Counted from the stretch's first letter, positions 8,067-16,333 are shown. The stretch is 41,368 nt of DNA from Verrucomicrobiota bacterium (GCA_014860005.1 JACZKP010000029.1:1-41368), one strand, 5' to 3'. Notes: generated from the letters alone by a model not told the origin. Numbers and translations: made by a program.

Positions 8067-8428
8067 GCGCCATCGGATTTGAATCCACCTTCTACGCACG
8101 TCTCGACTGCTTTTCTCGTTCGCTTGACCATGTGATCATGGCCATCAAAGCTGAACCCAGCATGGCCAATGACGACGATTGGCTCCATACGATGGAACTC
8201 GTTAGGACGCTCGCCGCCAATAAGGCTCCCACCCTGGCTGCTTCGTCCGTGGCTGCCTCGCTGACACAGCGGCTGCCTTTCGATGAACGGGCCTGGGCTC
8301 AAGTCCTCGCAGCATTGGAAAAGCGGCAGCTTAACCAGGATGTGCTGCAGAAACTCGACTCCCTTGCCTGGAAACTCGACGAAGAACGGACTGCCACCCT
8401 GGGTCGGATGCGCCACGGCCATGCTTGA
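8063..8428 (+). CDS. Small protein coupled to Argonaute gene
   Basis: This 121-residue protein starts within the Argonaute stop (ATGA 8063-8066) and overlaps the following metallopeptidase start by 8 bp, so all three are probably co-translated. No family is recognised. It appears fully helical and mildly acidic, with LDCFSRSLDHVIMAIKAE near the N terminus and LEKRQLNQDVLQKLDSLAWKL near the C terminus. There are no membrane segments or Cys clusters. A partner or adaptor for either the Argonaute or the peptidase is the simplest idea, but nothing in the sequence proves it. Confidence 0.7.
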   Translation: MSAIGFESTFYARLDCFSRSLDHVIMAIKAEPSMANDDDWLHTMELVRTLAANKAPTLAASSVAASLTQRLPFDERAWAQVLAALEKRQLNQDVLQKLDSLAWKLDEERTATLGRMRHGHA

Positions 8429-9542
8429 AAGCTACATTCAAGGAGCAGCCACCCAGCTGGTGCAAAGGGCCTCGGCTCTCAAAATCCTCATCCCGCGGCC
8501 GCCTAAACCGGAGTTCCAAGTGCTGGCCACCCGGTGTTCTCAGGAGATTGACGCGGCCGTCAAGGAGTTGAAGTTTATCCGCGATAATCCCGTTCAGAAA
8601 AAGCCAGAGCTCGCTTCTACACGCCTGCGACAGTTCAGACGTGTTTCATCCTGGATCGACCGAATTGAAAATGAAGCGATTGCCGCTATCGCTCGTGCCG
8701 ATGCTGGCGAAAGCAAAATCCACGCGCTGCTGTTCAAAATGACCAGCGAGATTAATTATCCGATCGAGCCACCGACCATCAGTCTTTTGTCGCAGCAGTA
8801 TTTCTACGTCAATTGTGACTTCTGCCTGCTGTGCATGCCGCTGACCGAGCTGCATTACCTGTTGCACCTCCCCGATATTTACCACGAACTGGCCCACCCG
8901 CTTTTCCGTAACGAAGACGATTTGCGTGTACGAGCATGGCTCGACACTTTCACCAAGAGCTTGGACGCCATCAGCGAACACTTAACAGCCCAGATAATCG
9001 AAGCGGAAGGATCCAATACACCGGAATATTTGAAAAAAGCGCTGTTAATGGCCTTGCTCTCTTGGAAGAGCCGTTGGGCAGAGGAGATTTTCTGCGATTT
9101 GTTTGCCCTGTTCTCGGTAGGTCCGGCATACGCCTGGTCCCATCTTCATCTGCACGCCAGATGCGGGAACATGCCCTATCTCATGCCGGAACAAGGGCAC
9201 ACCCACCCGGCGGACGACGCACGCATGACAGCGCTGTTGGAAGGTCTCATCCTGATAAACGAACAACGTACGGCCGCCACGATCGAGGATAAATGGTGTG
9301 AACTCCTGCGCTGCTCCGGTCAAAAAGAACCCGCAGAGTTTCATCGCTTTTATCCCCGCCCCATCATTAAGCTCTTTGCTGAGGAGGCGTATAAAGGCTT
9401 CACCGCAATGGGTTGCAGGCCTTGGGTCGGCGACAATTCCGGACGGGTCAGGGAAACTTTAAATGAAGGATGGCGGCAGTTCTGGCTCGATCCAAAAAGT
9501 TATACCGATTGGGAAACCAAAACCGTTGCGGTCCTAGTTTGA
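8421..9542 (+). CDS. HExxH zinc metallopeptidase linked to Argonaute operon
   Basis: This 373-residue protein carries HELAH at residues 155-159 and, about 63 residues later, EEIFCD at 221-226. The spacing and the E-x-x-x-D form match a gluzincin-type zinc peptidase (third ligand Glu222, Asp226 supporting). I do not recognise the family beyond that. The N-terminal 110 residues are helical and rich in Arg and Lys; HTHPADDAR follows the zinc site at about 260. There is no signal peptide and no membrane segment, so it acts in the cytoplasm. The start at 8421 overlaps the previous stop; a longer ORF from 8283 reads through the preceding gene in another frame. As the last intact gene of the operon it is a candidate proteolytic effector or regulator of the Argonaute system (inference). 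Confidence 0.75.
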   Translation: MLESYIQGAATQLVQRASALKILIPRPPKPEFQVLATRCSQEIDAAVKELKFIRDNPVQKKPELASTRLRQFRRVSSWIDRIENEAIAAIARADAGESKIHALLFKMTSEINYPIEPPTISLLSQQYFYVNCDFCLLCMPLTELHYLLHLPDIYHELAHPLFRNEDDLRVRAWLDTFTKSLDAISEHLTAQIIEAEGSNTPEYLKKALLMALLSWKSRWAEEIFCDLFALFSVGPAYAWSHLHLHARCGNMPYLMPEQGHTHPADDARMTALLEGLILINEQRTAATIEDKWCELLRCSGQKEPAEFHRFYPRPIIKLFAEEAYKGFTAMGCRPWVGDNSGRVRETLNEGWRQFWLDPKSYTDWETKTVAVLV

Positions 9543-9762
9543 TTCTCAGAACGCTCAGTCGGCCGCAGCCATCCGAGCGTTCGTCGCGAAGATTCGCGAA
9601 AAGGGATATGACCGGACCCTGTGCGCCGGACAATCCATGTATACGTTGATGCTCTCGCGTTCTCGACGCCATGGGTTGAAGGAGGGACAACCCCACCTCG
9701 CCTTTCAATTTAGCGAGCGGGGCATGGAGGTTTGTACCAAACATCTGGCGGTGCGAACCTAA
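9538..9762 (+). pseudogene. Start-less ORF, probable gene remnant
   Basis: An uninterrupted 74-codon frame begins just after an in-frame TAG (9535-9537), inside the stop of the metallopeptidase gene, and ends at TAA 9760-9762. It has no ATG, GTG or TTG in its first 30 codons. Its translation is protein-like, including AAIRAFVAKIREKGYDRTL and HLAFQFSERGMEVC, with third-position GC similar to real genes nearby, unlike the low-complexity shadows elsewhere. It may be the 3' end of a gene whose 5' part was deleted, or a frameshifted extension. I do not recognise the family. A functional short product starting at ATG 9637 is possible. Confidence 0.45.
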
Positions 9763-10141
9763 CACTGCCCGAGGTGATTTTGACTGATAACGTGGAAGCT
9801 ATGCTCAGACAAAATCGCTCCTCGTCTCGGAGATTGAATCGCGTTCTCGAACTTTGCCGTGTATGGCAGGGACGAATTTCGGACCGGCGTAGCTATTACC
9901 TCTGATGCGACAAAAACCGTTTGTAACCGAGACCTCAACAGGCAGGAAACCAGGCTGGGGATAGCCCCTGTTCTCGACGTCACTCACGAAGACGAAAACC
10001 CTACCGAAACTTATAGCAGACCGATTCAAAACAATACATGTGCCGATCACTCAGGAAAATGAAAAACGTCTTAAAAACGGCCTTAGATGGCCGATTCCAA
10101 CCTCCGCCTGTTGAGCTTTGCATTTCACCAACTCGAGCAAC
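9763..10141. other. Gene-free boundary between defence cargo and transfer module
   Basis: About 380 bp lie between the plus-strand Argonaute operon and the convergent minus-strand PilB gene. Short ORFs on both strands (9759-9983, 9805-10050, 9859-10062) look random in composition and have no ribosome-binding site. Apart from the small hairpin at 10073-10093 I see no repeat, tRNA, CRISPR or att-like sequence. It marks a module boundary and could hold degraded DNA. Confidence 0.5.
10073..10093 (-). terminator. Possible rho-independent terminator after pilB-like gene
   Basis: Read on the minus strand, CGGCC-ATCTAA-GGCCG forms a perfect 5-bp GC stem with a 6-nt loop, followed at once by TTTTT. 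It lies about 50 nt beyond the stop of the PilB-like gene. The stem is short, so strength is uncertain. Confidence 0.45.
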
Positions 10142-11740
10142 CTAATCCGCGAGCGCATGCACTTCAGAGAATGACGCGGTCCCGTCGAGCCACAATTTGA
10201 GTGCGTGTTCGAGAACTGTTTTGAAACCTCCCTCCTTGGCCTTGCGGATGATGTCGAGGATCGGGCAATCGGTCCCCATCAATTCCCGGACCGCTTCGCT
10301 CGGGCTGAAGAAGCTGTACACCGCCGCGCGTCCGATGGTGCCGACTCCATTGCATCGGGTGCAGCCGCGTTTCTCATAAACGATGTGGCCGGGCTGGCAG
10401 GGGATGTTGAACTGATTCAGCAATTGCCGTTCGTGTTCCTTTGCCTCGCGCCCGGTTTTGCAGGAAGGACAGAGCACACCGACCAACCGTTGGGCGATCA
10501 CCAGCCGGATAAGCGTCTGCAATTGGTAGCGGTCGACTCCCAGTCGGTCCAGGCGGCTGAGGGTTTCAATGGCGTTGTTGGTGTGAAGCGTGGTAAATAC
10601 CAAATGTCCTGTCTCCGCGGCGGCGACCGCCAGTTTGGCCGTTTCCTCGTCACGCACTTCACCGACGAGCATCACGTCGGGGTCCGAGCGCAGCGCGCTG
10701 CGAATGGAGTTGGGAAACGTGATGCCTTTATCCGGCTCGATTTGAATTTGGGAAAAGCCGCGAATCCTGTATTCGACCGGATCTTCGATTGTGATGATCT
10801 TCGAGTCCTTGGAATTGAGGTGCTGCAGGACGGTGTAAAGCGTGGTGGTCTTGCCGGAGCCCGTGGGGCCGGTGACGATCACGAGTCCGCTCGTCTTGCT
10901 GATGCTGTCCAGCAATTGCGAGTGGTACTCGGCAGGAAGGTTCAGTTGTTCCAACGTGCGATCAATGCTCTTGAAGTCCAGCAAGCGCATGACCACGGAT
11001 TCCCCATCCACGGTTGGAAAGACCTCCACGCGCAAGTCCAATGTCTTGCAGTGCGGCAACGAGAGCCGGACACGACTGGACTGGAAAGTCCCCACGCTGC
11101 TGGCCAGCAGCCGCGCCTCCAACTTCAGCGACTTAATCACCTCCTCGCCTTCGCGCAGTGTCAGTCGGCGCTGCACCAGCAGGTTGCCATGCACCCGGAA
11201 ACGAATGCGGAGATAACCTTCGCTCGGTTCAAGATGGATATCGCTGGCCCTCATTAAATCGGCTCGGCGGACGATTTCGTGGAAGACATCCGCATTTTCC
11301 CAAGCGGCGTTGGGAAAGAACACGGGCGTTTCGGCGGGCTCGACAATCCGTGGTGACTCGGGCTTGTAACGGCTCAGGCCGCCCAGCAGTTCATCGTAAT
11401 TTCGTTGGGTGATGAGGACTCGTTTGATGCCTAGCTCGAACTCCTGCAGTAGGTCCTGGAGCCGCTTCTTGTCCCAAGGCTCACATTCGGTGACAACGAG
11501 CATGTCCGGCAGATGTTTGATCGGGATTTGACCGTTTCGAATGAAGAATGCCTGATGCCGATGGAAGGCGTTCGCGTCGATCTCCGCCATCGTGATCCGC
11601 CGGAAGGGCAGATCGTAGGCATGAGCCAGGACGGCATAGAATTGTTCTTCCAACCAATTCTCCACGGAGCCCAGGTGGCGCGCCGCCGGATGATTCCGGA
11701 TTTGTTCGATTGCCTCCCGGGGCGCGTTCAGAAGATTCAT
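10142..11740 (-). CDS. PilB/GspE-type secretion ATPase
   Basis: This 532-residue hexameric ATPase powers assembly of type IV pili or type II pseudopili from the cytoplasmic side. It has its own N-terminal MshEN/T2SSE_N-like region (about 1-125), the Asp box (about 164-182, SDIHLEPSEG), Walker A GPTGSGKTTT at about 291-300, Walker B (LRSDPDVMLVGEVRD, about 351-365), the His box (GHLVFTTLHTNN) and the tetracysteine zinc motif CPSC/CTRC (424-427 and 460-463) that marks PilB/GspE rather than PilT. ATG 11740 is chosen because it overlaps the preceding stop (ATGA). The gene follows an SF2 helicase and a separate GspE-N-domain gene in one unit. No pilin, prepilin peptidase or secretin gene lies in the window. 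Confidence 0.92.
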   Translation of the reverse strand: MNLLNAPREAIEQIRNHPAARHLGSVENWLEEQFYAVLAHAYDLPFRRITMAEIDANAFHRHQAFFIRNGQIPIKHLPDMLVVTECEPWDKKRLQDLLQEFELGIKRVLITQRNYDELLGGLSRYKPESPRIVEPAETPVFFPNAAWENADVFHEIVRRADLMRASDIHLEPSEGYLRIRFRVHGNLLVQRRLTLREGEEVIKSLKLEARLLASSVGTFQSSRVRLSLPHCKTLDLRVEVFPTVDGESVVMRLLDFKSIDRTLEQLNLPAEYHSQLLDSISKTSGLVIVTGPTGSGKTTTLYTVLQHLNSKDSKIITIEDPVEYRIRGFSQIQIEPDKGITFPNSIRSALRSDPDVMLVGEVRDEETAKLAVAAAETGHLVFTTLHTNNAIETLSRLDRLGVDRYQLQTLIRLVIAQRLVGVLCPSCKTGREAKEHERQLLNQFNIPCQPGHIVYEKRGCTRCNGVGTIGRAAVYSFFSPSEAVRELMGTDCPILDIIRKAKEGGFKTVLEHALKLWLDGTASFSEVHALAD

Positions 11741-12219
11741 GTGGCGCTGGCGCAATTCGCGGCTTCCCTCGCCAGCCGGTGCAGGGTGCTGTAATCCGCG
11801 GGCGCGACGGGCACAAGACAAACGCGAAGATCGGCTGGGATACTTTCCAGGATTTCTTTCAATTCCGGGAACTCAGCGTCGTAACGCAATAACCCTAGAT
11901 AAACCGTCTGGCTGGAGAAGCCCAAGGGCAGGATGCCTTCACCGAGGCAACGGCTGATCAGGGCCGGCTGCAGTTGCTGCAACTCGGTCAACTCGCGCCC
12001 GTCCGGGTTCTCGACCGGGATGTAATGGAATCGGTCCTGTTGGAGAGCCTGGTTCAACCAGGTATCGCGCTCGCAATTCTGCGCGTGACGGACCAGCAGT
12101 TCGCCGACGTCGATTTGGTTCAAGTTGCCGCGCATCTTTTCAAGCTGGTCCACCGCCAGCAGACCGGTGCTCAAGAGATATTTGATCCAGGCGTGATCAC
12201 TGGGCCGTTTGGTGAACAT
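11737..12219 (-). CDS. Stand-alone MshEN/GspE N-terminal domain protein
   Basis: This 160-residue protein resembles the N-terminal domain of GspE/PilB/MshE ATPases without any ATPase core. The N-terminal part reads as WIKYLLSTGLLAVDQLEKM, and the C-terminal half has the family's compact alpha/beta pattern LGFSSQTVYLGLLRYD followed by FPELKEILESIPADLRVCLV and a closing DYSTLHRLA helix. In some ATPases this domain binds cyclic-di-GMP or links to the inner-membrane platform. It starts 4 bp after the helicase stop and overlaps the PilB-like start by ATGA. Since the PilB-like protein has its own N-domain, this is a second, detached copy. A longer in-frame ORF from 12408 lies inside the helicase gene. 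Confidence 0.65.
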   Translation of the reverse strand: MFTKRPSDHAWIKYLLSTGLLAVDQLEKMRGNLNQIDVGELLVRHAQNCERDTWLNQALQQDRFHYIPVENPDGRELTELQQLQPALISRCLGEGILPLGFSSQTVYLGLLRYDAEFPELKEILESIPADLRVCLVPVAPADYSTLHRLAREAANCASAT

Positions 12220-12223
12220 ACGC

Positions 12224-14251
12224 TTAAGCGGCGACGGTCGATCGCTCTGGCTTGCTCTCCGCCCTGTTTCCTTTGTTGAACACGCTGGCTCGATGCAGTT
12301 GATGTTGGGTTTGCATGTGCAGGAACTCAGGCGAACCCTCCAAAGCGCGACGGGCCAAATCATGGAACCGGTTGGGGTGCCGCTTGCACAGAGCCAGCAG
12401 TTCCTCAAACGAAGGCAGCAGCGCCGACTCGAACAGTTCCGGTTTGTTTCGTTTCAACCACTGCAAGACCTTCACCGGCTGCGTGCGATCCGCGATGAAC
12501 TTGTTCACGCTTGCAACCGACTCGGTGTAGTCAGGATCAAACAGCGCCACAATCTCGTAATACTGGCCGGCGTATCGGCCGGCCTGATACATTCCTTTGA
12601 CGCGGCAGAGGTATTTGATGAAATCCAATCGCTGCAGGAGCGAGGTTGCCGTGGCGTGCGAAAGCTGTTCGATGCGGTCGGATGGGATCTGATACTGCCG
12701 GAGCAAAGAGATTTGGTCCTCGGTTGGAGGCCCATCGCCTTGGGGATGGCTGGCCACTCTTTGAAGATCATCACCGCTCGGGCTGGCTTGCAGCAGTGCG
12801 GTTGCATCCAAAAGAGCTTCCTGTTTGCGGCTTCCGAGTCGCATGCGCGTCGAGCCGTAGGAGAAACGCCAGACCCCCAACTCGTCCCGATCAAGCCGAG
12901 CCACGCGGTTCTCGCGGATGTTAACAACGCAGACAAAGTTGTCATTGAGCGGCATCCAGTTCAACGCAGTGGATGTATCGGGCTGGATGGTCTGGGCCAG
13001 ATGAAAGAAGTCCGGCGGCTTCAATAGTTGGCGGATGTCCTTCGCGGTGAATTCGCGAGCAACATCCCAATCCACTTCCGGGTGATAGAGCCGCGCCTTC
13101 TCTACCGTGCGCTGCACCTGGCGGATGTTCTCCCCGTCGAGTTGGAGCGTTTCCGGCAGCCGGAAGATCTTGGGCAACGTGATGACGTTTTGGGCGCTGA
13201 TATCAACCAGGTCGATCACGAGACAATCCCTTTTGGAAGAGTGCAGCCGCAAGCCGCGCCCGATCTGTTGCGGGTAGGTTACGGGCGAACGAGTTGGACG
13301 CGCCGCGACTACGCAAGCGGTTCTTGGGGCGTCAAACCCCTCGGTCAAAACTGCGCAGTTCGTAAGCACCTGCAGCTCCCCACGCGAATAGGCGTCAATG
13401 ATCCGGCGGCGCTCTTCCTTCTTTTGCTGGCCGGTTACAGCTTGGGCAGCGATGCCGCTCTTGCGGAATTCAATAGCCACATGTTCGGCGTGGCGGACGT
13501 TGGCGACGAACACGATGGCTGGCCGGCCTTCACCTCGCGCCAGATAGCTTTGCACAATCACACGGTTGCGCGCCTCTGTATCGACTGCTTCGGCAAGTTT
13601 GTCTGGGTCGTAATCTCCGTCGGCCGAAACCGGGACGTTCTCGATGGACGCGTTGGTGCGGATTGTCAGGCCACGAATCGGGCAGAGATAACCGAGATCC
13701 AACAATTCCGGCATATCCACTCTGAAAGCCAAAGCGTCAAAGACGTGGCTGAGGCTCTCGCCATCCATGCGAATGGGGGTCGCGGTGATGCCCAAGAGGT
13801 GGCGGGCAGGATTTTGTTTGGAAATATCCTCAAGGACATCGAGGTAGGTTGCCGCCGTGGCATGATGGCACTCATCAATGATGACGAGGGAAATGTTTTT
13901 CAAGGGACTCCAGCGTGCGAGTCGTTGGATGTTCTTGACCGTGGCGATCGACGCCACCATGACCTTTGCGTCCGACGGGCAGACGTGCCGCCCCTGCTCG
14001 ATGCCGGCAACGATTCTATTGTCGATCATCGCCAGCTTCTCCACGGTTTGCCCCAACAGTTCCTCTCGGTGCGCCAGAAACAGCACTCGTTTCTCCGGGC
14101 TGTTCAAGTGGAGCTTCATGACTGTGGAGGCGATGATGGTCTTTCCAGCCCCCACGGCTGCCACGCCCAACAGGTTAAGCACGTTTCTTTCCCAGAGACC
14201 GAAGCACTGATGGACGGCGTTGCTTTGGTAGGGTCTCAGTTGCACGTTCAT
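12224..14251 (-). CDS. SF2 DEAD/DEAH-type helicase (intact motifs)
   Basis: This 675-residue protein is an ATP-dependent SF2 helicase of the UvsW/RecQ-like broad group. The Q-like motif LRPYQ is at 5-9, Walker A GAGKT at 34-38, DECH at 126-129 and the TATP motif (GITATPIRMD) follows. The second RecA-like domain carries LTEGFDAPRTACVV (motif V) and QQIGRGLR (motif VI) with the arginine finger, so all core motifs are intact. About 300 C-terminal residues after the core have no recognised domain. ATG 14251 (MNVQLRPYQ) is preferred; GTG 14275 is possible. The gene leads the unit that also encodes the detached GspE domain and the PilB-like ATPase, an unusual pairing of a DNA motor with a pilus motor. 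Confidence 0.88.
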   Translation of the reverse strand: MNVQLRPYQSNAVHQCFGLWERNVLNLLGVAAVGAGKTIIASTVMKLHLNSPEKRVLFLAHREELLGQTVEKLAMIDNRIVAGIEQGRHVCPSDAKVMVASIATVKNIQRLARWSPLKNISLVIIDECHHATAATYLDVLEDISKQNPARHLLGITATPIRMDGESLSHVFDALAFRVDMPELLDLGYLCPIRGLTIRTNASIENVPVSADGDYDPDKLAEAVDTEARNRVIVQSYLARGEGRPAIVFVANVRHAEHVAIEFRKSGIAAQAVTGQQKKEERRRIIDAYSRGELQVLTNCAVLTEGFDAPRTACVVAARPTRSPVTYPQQIGRGLRLHSSKRDCLVIDLVDISAQNVITLPKIFRLPETLQLDGENIRQVQRTVEKARLYHPEVDWDVAREFTAKDIRQLLKPPDFFHLAQTIQPDTSTALNWMPLNDNFVCVVNIRENRVARLDRDELGVWRFSYGSTRMRLGSRKQEALLDATALLQASPSGDDLQRVASHPQGDGPPTEDQISLLRQYQIPSDRIEQLSHATATSLLQRLDFIKYLCRVKGMYQAGRYAGQYYEIVALFDPDYTESVASVNKFIADRTQPVKVLQWLKRNKPELFESALLPSFEELLALCKRHPNRFHDLARRALEGSPEFLHMQTQHQLHRASVFNKGNRAESKPERSTVAA

Positions 14252-14290
14252 GCGTTGCGCCCGAACGGGGAACACCGGCGCTTTTGTTTC

Positions 14291-14296
14291 ATTATA
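14291..14296 (-). promoter_or_regulatory. -10 element TATAAT upstream of SF2 helicase
   Basis: A perfect TATAAT reads on the minus strand in GGCCCTATAATG, about 39 nt before ATG 14251. Eighteen nt upstream is GTGCCA, a 4/6 match to TTGACA. The GGCCC just before the -10 recurs at other promoters in this region. Confidence 0.55.
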
Positions 14297-14355
14297 GGGC
14301 CAGGGCTATCCGGTTGGCACCGAGCCTGGAAGCGACTTGGGGAACGGGCGGTTGC

Positions 14356-15708
14356 TTACTTGGCGGCGAGGATCTCACCCTTCTCACCGAGCTTTAATGT
14401 CACCGCTTTGGTTACCAGTTTCGGGGTGCATCCTTCCGCCAGGAATGGGCTGGGCAACAGCGCGTGGCTGGGGTCTGGAATGAGAAAGAAGACCCCGTTC
14501 CTGGCGCTGCTGACCGCTCGCAAGAAAGCACGGCGACAATTCTCGGCGTTGCGCTCACGCTGGTACGGCCAGTAACCGTTCAAGCAGTTCGGCAACACAA
14601 CATAATCGGGGTTGAGATAGGGCGCTTCGAAAGGCGTAGTGCAAACGATTCCCTGGGTTGGCACGTCTGTCCGGTGCCACAGGCGGTTTTTGTCCCACTG
14701 CAGAAAACAAGGTCTTTTCAGATTGCGCGCCATCTCGCGCGTGTCATCCGGATTGCGCAGGATAACAGCCAGCAGGCGTCGGCGTATTCCGAGTTGCAAT
14801 TGGGCCTCCATATCGAGGATAACTTGGAGCATCTGTTCCCGTGTTGCCACGGTAACTTCCACGAGCATCTGGCTGGCGGGATCGGTGCTAAAGGTGAGCG
14901 CTGTTTCGTAGACCCGCTTGGAGTTGTAAGCCGCCAATTGCTGAACGAACAGTCCCTGGGCATTGCCCACCCCGAAGAGTTGCGTGAGCGGATGGGATTT
15001 GATTCCGTCCTGATGGACCAAGGTCAGCCAGTGTTCGGGATCGAGGTCCTGCAACCTGTCGTAGATCGCCAGATTGAGGTTGCCGGCCAGGAAAGTCTGC
15101 CCCATCCGCGCCTGCAAAGTTGACAGGGCCAGCATTTCTTCGAGTCCGAAATCATGGACGTTGTCTGCGAGCAGCAAGCGAACGCCGGCGAGCTCAGGCT
15201 GAATCACCTTCGTGAGGAGGTTGATGGCCTCAATGGTCAGACTGCGTGGTGTGGCCAGGTTTTTGCGCCGCATGATTTGGACAAAGGCCTGATTCCATTG
15301 TTCGTGGAAGGCGACACTGGCCTGGTCGGCGTGAACTTCAAGTGCCGTCTTGCGCGCGGCATCGCGGTCGGCAGAAGCGGAGAGGTCGGAGACCACCTCG
15401 GGTGGCTTGCTGTACGCAAGCTCGCGATGGTAACGCTTCAACAGCTTGAATCCGATTTCGGCAATTGTGCCGATCAATTCCTCCTGCCAACTCAATGCGG
15501 TGATCCGCTGCAGGTGCTCAACGACCCGCTCGGTTGCCAAGGCGTTGGCCGTGATGAAAATGGCTTTGGCCTCGCCCGGCCGGTTTTGGTGATTGAGATA
15601 TTTGCGGGCGAGGACCGTTGTCTTGCCGGTTTTGGCGACGGCATGAACAAGATTGTTCCGGGCCGTGCTGGCGAGAATTGCCTTCTGCTGTTGCGTAAAG
15701 TCCGCCAT
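14356..15708 (-). CDS. UvrD-like SF1 helicase with degenerate ATPase motifs
   Basis: This 450-residue protein follows the UvrD/PcrA plan but is shorter than the usual 650-750 residues. The Q motif FTQQQKAIL and Walker A AVAKTGKT (23-30) are kept. The Walker B/DEXQ position reads LLLADNVHD (178-186), with Asn183 replacing the catalytic Glu and His185 replacing Gln. Motif III (AGNLNLAIYD) has lost the Asp and Gln of GDxxQSIY. Motif VI (RRAFLRAVSSAR) keeps its arginines. It therefore probably binds nucleotide without efficient hydrolysis and may act as a structural or regulatory subunit. It is a single-gene unit with its own TATAAT. A second, intact UvrD-like protein is encoded at 19637-21736. 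Confidence 0.8.
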   Translation of the reverse strand: MADFTQQQKAILASTARNNLVHAVAKTGKTTVLARKYLNHQNRPGEAKAIFITANALATERVVEHLQRITALSWQEELIGTIAEIGFKLLKRYHRELAYSKPPEVVSDLSASADRDAARKTALEVHADQASVAFHEQWNQAFVQIMRRKNLATPRSLTIEAINLLTKVIQPELAGVRLLLADNVHDFGLEEMLALSTLQARMGQTFLAGNLNLAIYDRLQDLDPEHWLTLVHQDGIKSHPLTQLFGVGNAQGLFVQQLAAYNSKRVYETALTFSTDPASQMLVEVTVATREQMLQVILDMEAQLQLGIRRRLLAVILRNPDDTREMARNLKRPCFLQWDKNRLWHRTDVPTQGIVCTTPFEAPYLNPDYVVLPNCLNGYWPYQRERNAENCRRAFLRAVSSARNGVFFLIPDPSHALLPSPFLAEGCTPKLVTKAVTLKLGEKGEILAAK

Positions 15709-15727
15709 CTCTCTCGCTCTTCATCCC

Positions 15728-15733
15728 ATTATA
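15728..15733 (-). promoter_or_regulatory. -10 element TATAAT upstream of degenerate UvrD-like gene
   Basis: TATAAT on the minus strand in GGCTCTATAATGGG lies 19 nt before ATG 15708, leaving a leader of about 12 nt containing AGAGCGAGAG. No good TTGACA is found 16-18 nt upstream. Confidence 0.5.
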
Positions 15734-15873
15734 GAGCCGGAGAAATCATCACGCGCGGAGAGGATCGCTCGATGGCAGGTCGTTCCAAGGCCGCCCGCCC
15801 GCGCGAGGAAACGCCGGGTGGATTTCGCCAGGGCGGGACTTTGGCCGCCCGTGAAGCGCGGCGCATCTCAGCA

Positions 15874-16302
15874 TCACACTCTCCGGCGGGACTTCCTTGG
15901 CTTGGGCCACATAACCTTCGGTTCGATGACGCGGCCGTGATTGTCTATTCGGAATCGTCCCCCATCGTGACTGCCAGGACAATGCTTGCTGCAGGTGTTG
16001 GCGTAGCCGAATTCCAGATAATCCTTGCCTCGCTTTTCGAGCAATGCTCCGACCGCCTTCAAGAATCCCTCCGGCACTTGGTCGATGTCCACATGGTCTT
16101 CGCCGTAAATGTAAATGTCCGCACTCTTGCGATCGTACTCCACAGACACGAGTGAATCTGAATGGGTGGCGCGGAGTCCTGCGCCGCCGTCAATCTCTTC
16201 AGGCTTTTCGTCGCCGATCAGGGCATGGATCAGGACATTGGCTTCTTCCGCTGTGCAGTTCAGCGTCTCCGATGCAGTGAGGTCCGTGAAATAATCCGGC
16301 AT
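15874..16302 (-). CDS. Unrecognised 142-residue protein
   Basis: This acidic protein ends in a basic tail (PKPRKSRRRV). Its central part has alternating strand-like segments (DSLVSVEYDRKSADIYIYG) and a helix (GFLKAVGALLEKR), then a Cys/His-containing stretch NTCSKHCPGSH that might bind a metal. No family is recognised. It is the third gene of the unit that begins at 18113 (31 bp after the preceding stop). The longer plus-strand ORF over the same DNA (15154-16155) also crosses two minus-strand genes and is judged a shadow. Confidence 0.6.
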   Translation of the reverse strand: MPDYFTDLTASETLNCTAEEANVLIHALIGDEKPEEIDGGAGLRATHSDSLVSVEYDRKSADIYIYGEDHVDIDQVPEGFLKAVGALLEKRGKDYLEFGYANTCSKHCPGSHDGGRFRIDNHGRVIEPKVMWPKPRKSRRRV

Positions 16303-16333
16303 GAATCGATGTTTGCCGGTTTTCGCAATCAGA

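Noticed and set aside
9448..9765. 105-codon minus-strand ORF
   Set aside because: Antisense to the end of the metallopeptidase and the remnant ORF; the plus-strand frame has much more protein-like content.
10205..11257. 350-codon plus-strand ORF over the PilB gene
   Set aside because: Antisense to the PilB/GspE ATPase; no ribosome-binding site and no recognisable domain.
14248..14292. 14-codon ORF ending in ATGA at the helicase start, possible leader peptide
   Set aside because: Its ATG overlaps the last base pairs of the TATAAT -10 element and would lie upstream of the transcription start, so it is probably not in the mRNA.
13028..14575. 515-codon plus-strand ORF across the SF2 helicase region
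   Set aside because: It lies antisense to the clearly conserved helicase and crosses its promoter; its product is rich in His, Arg and Val with no domain, as expected for a shadow frame in GC-rich coding DNA.
15154..16155. 333-codon plus-strand ORF
   Set aside because: Overlaps the 5' part of the degenerate UvrD gene and the 142-residue gene in antisense and spans a minus-strand promoter.
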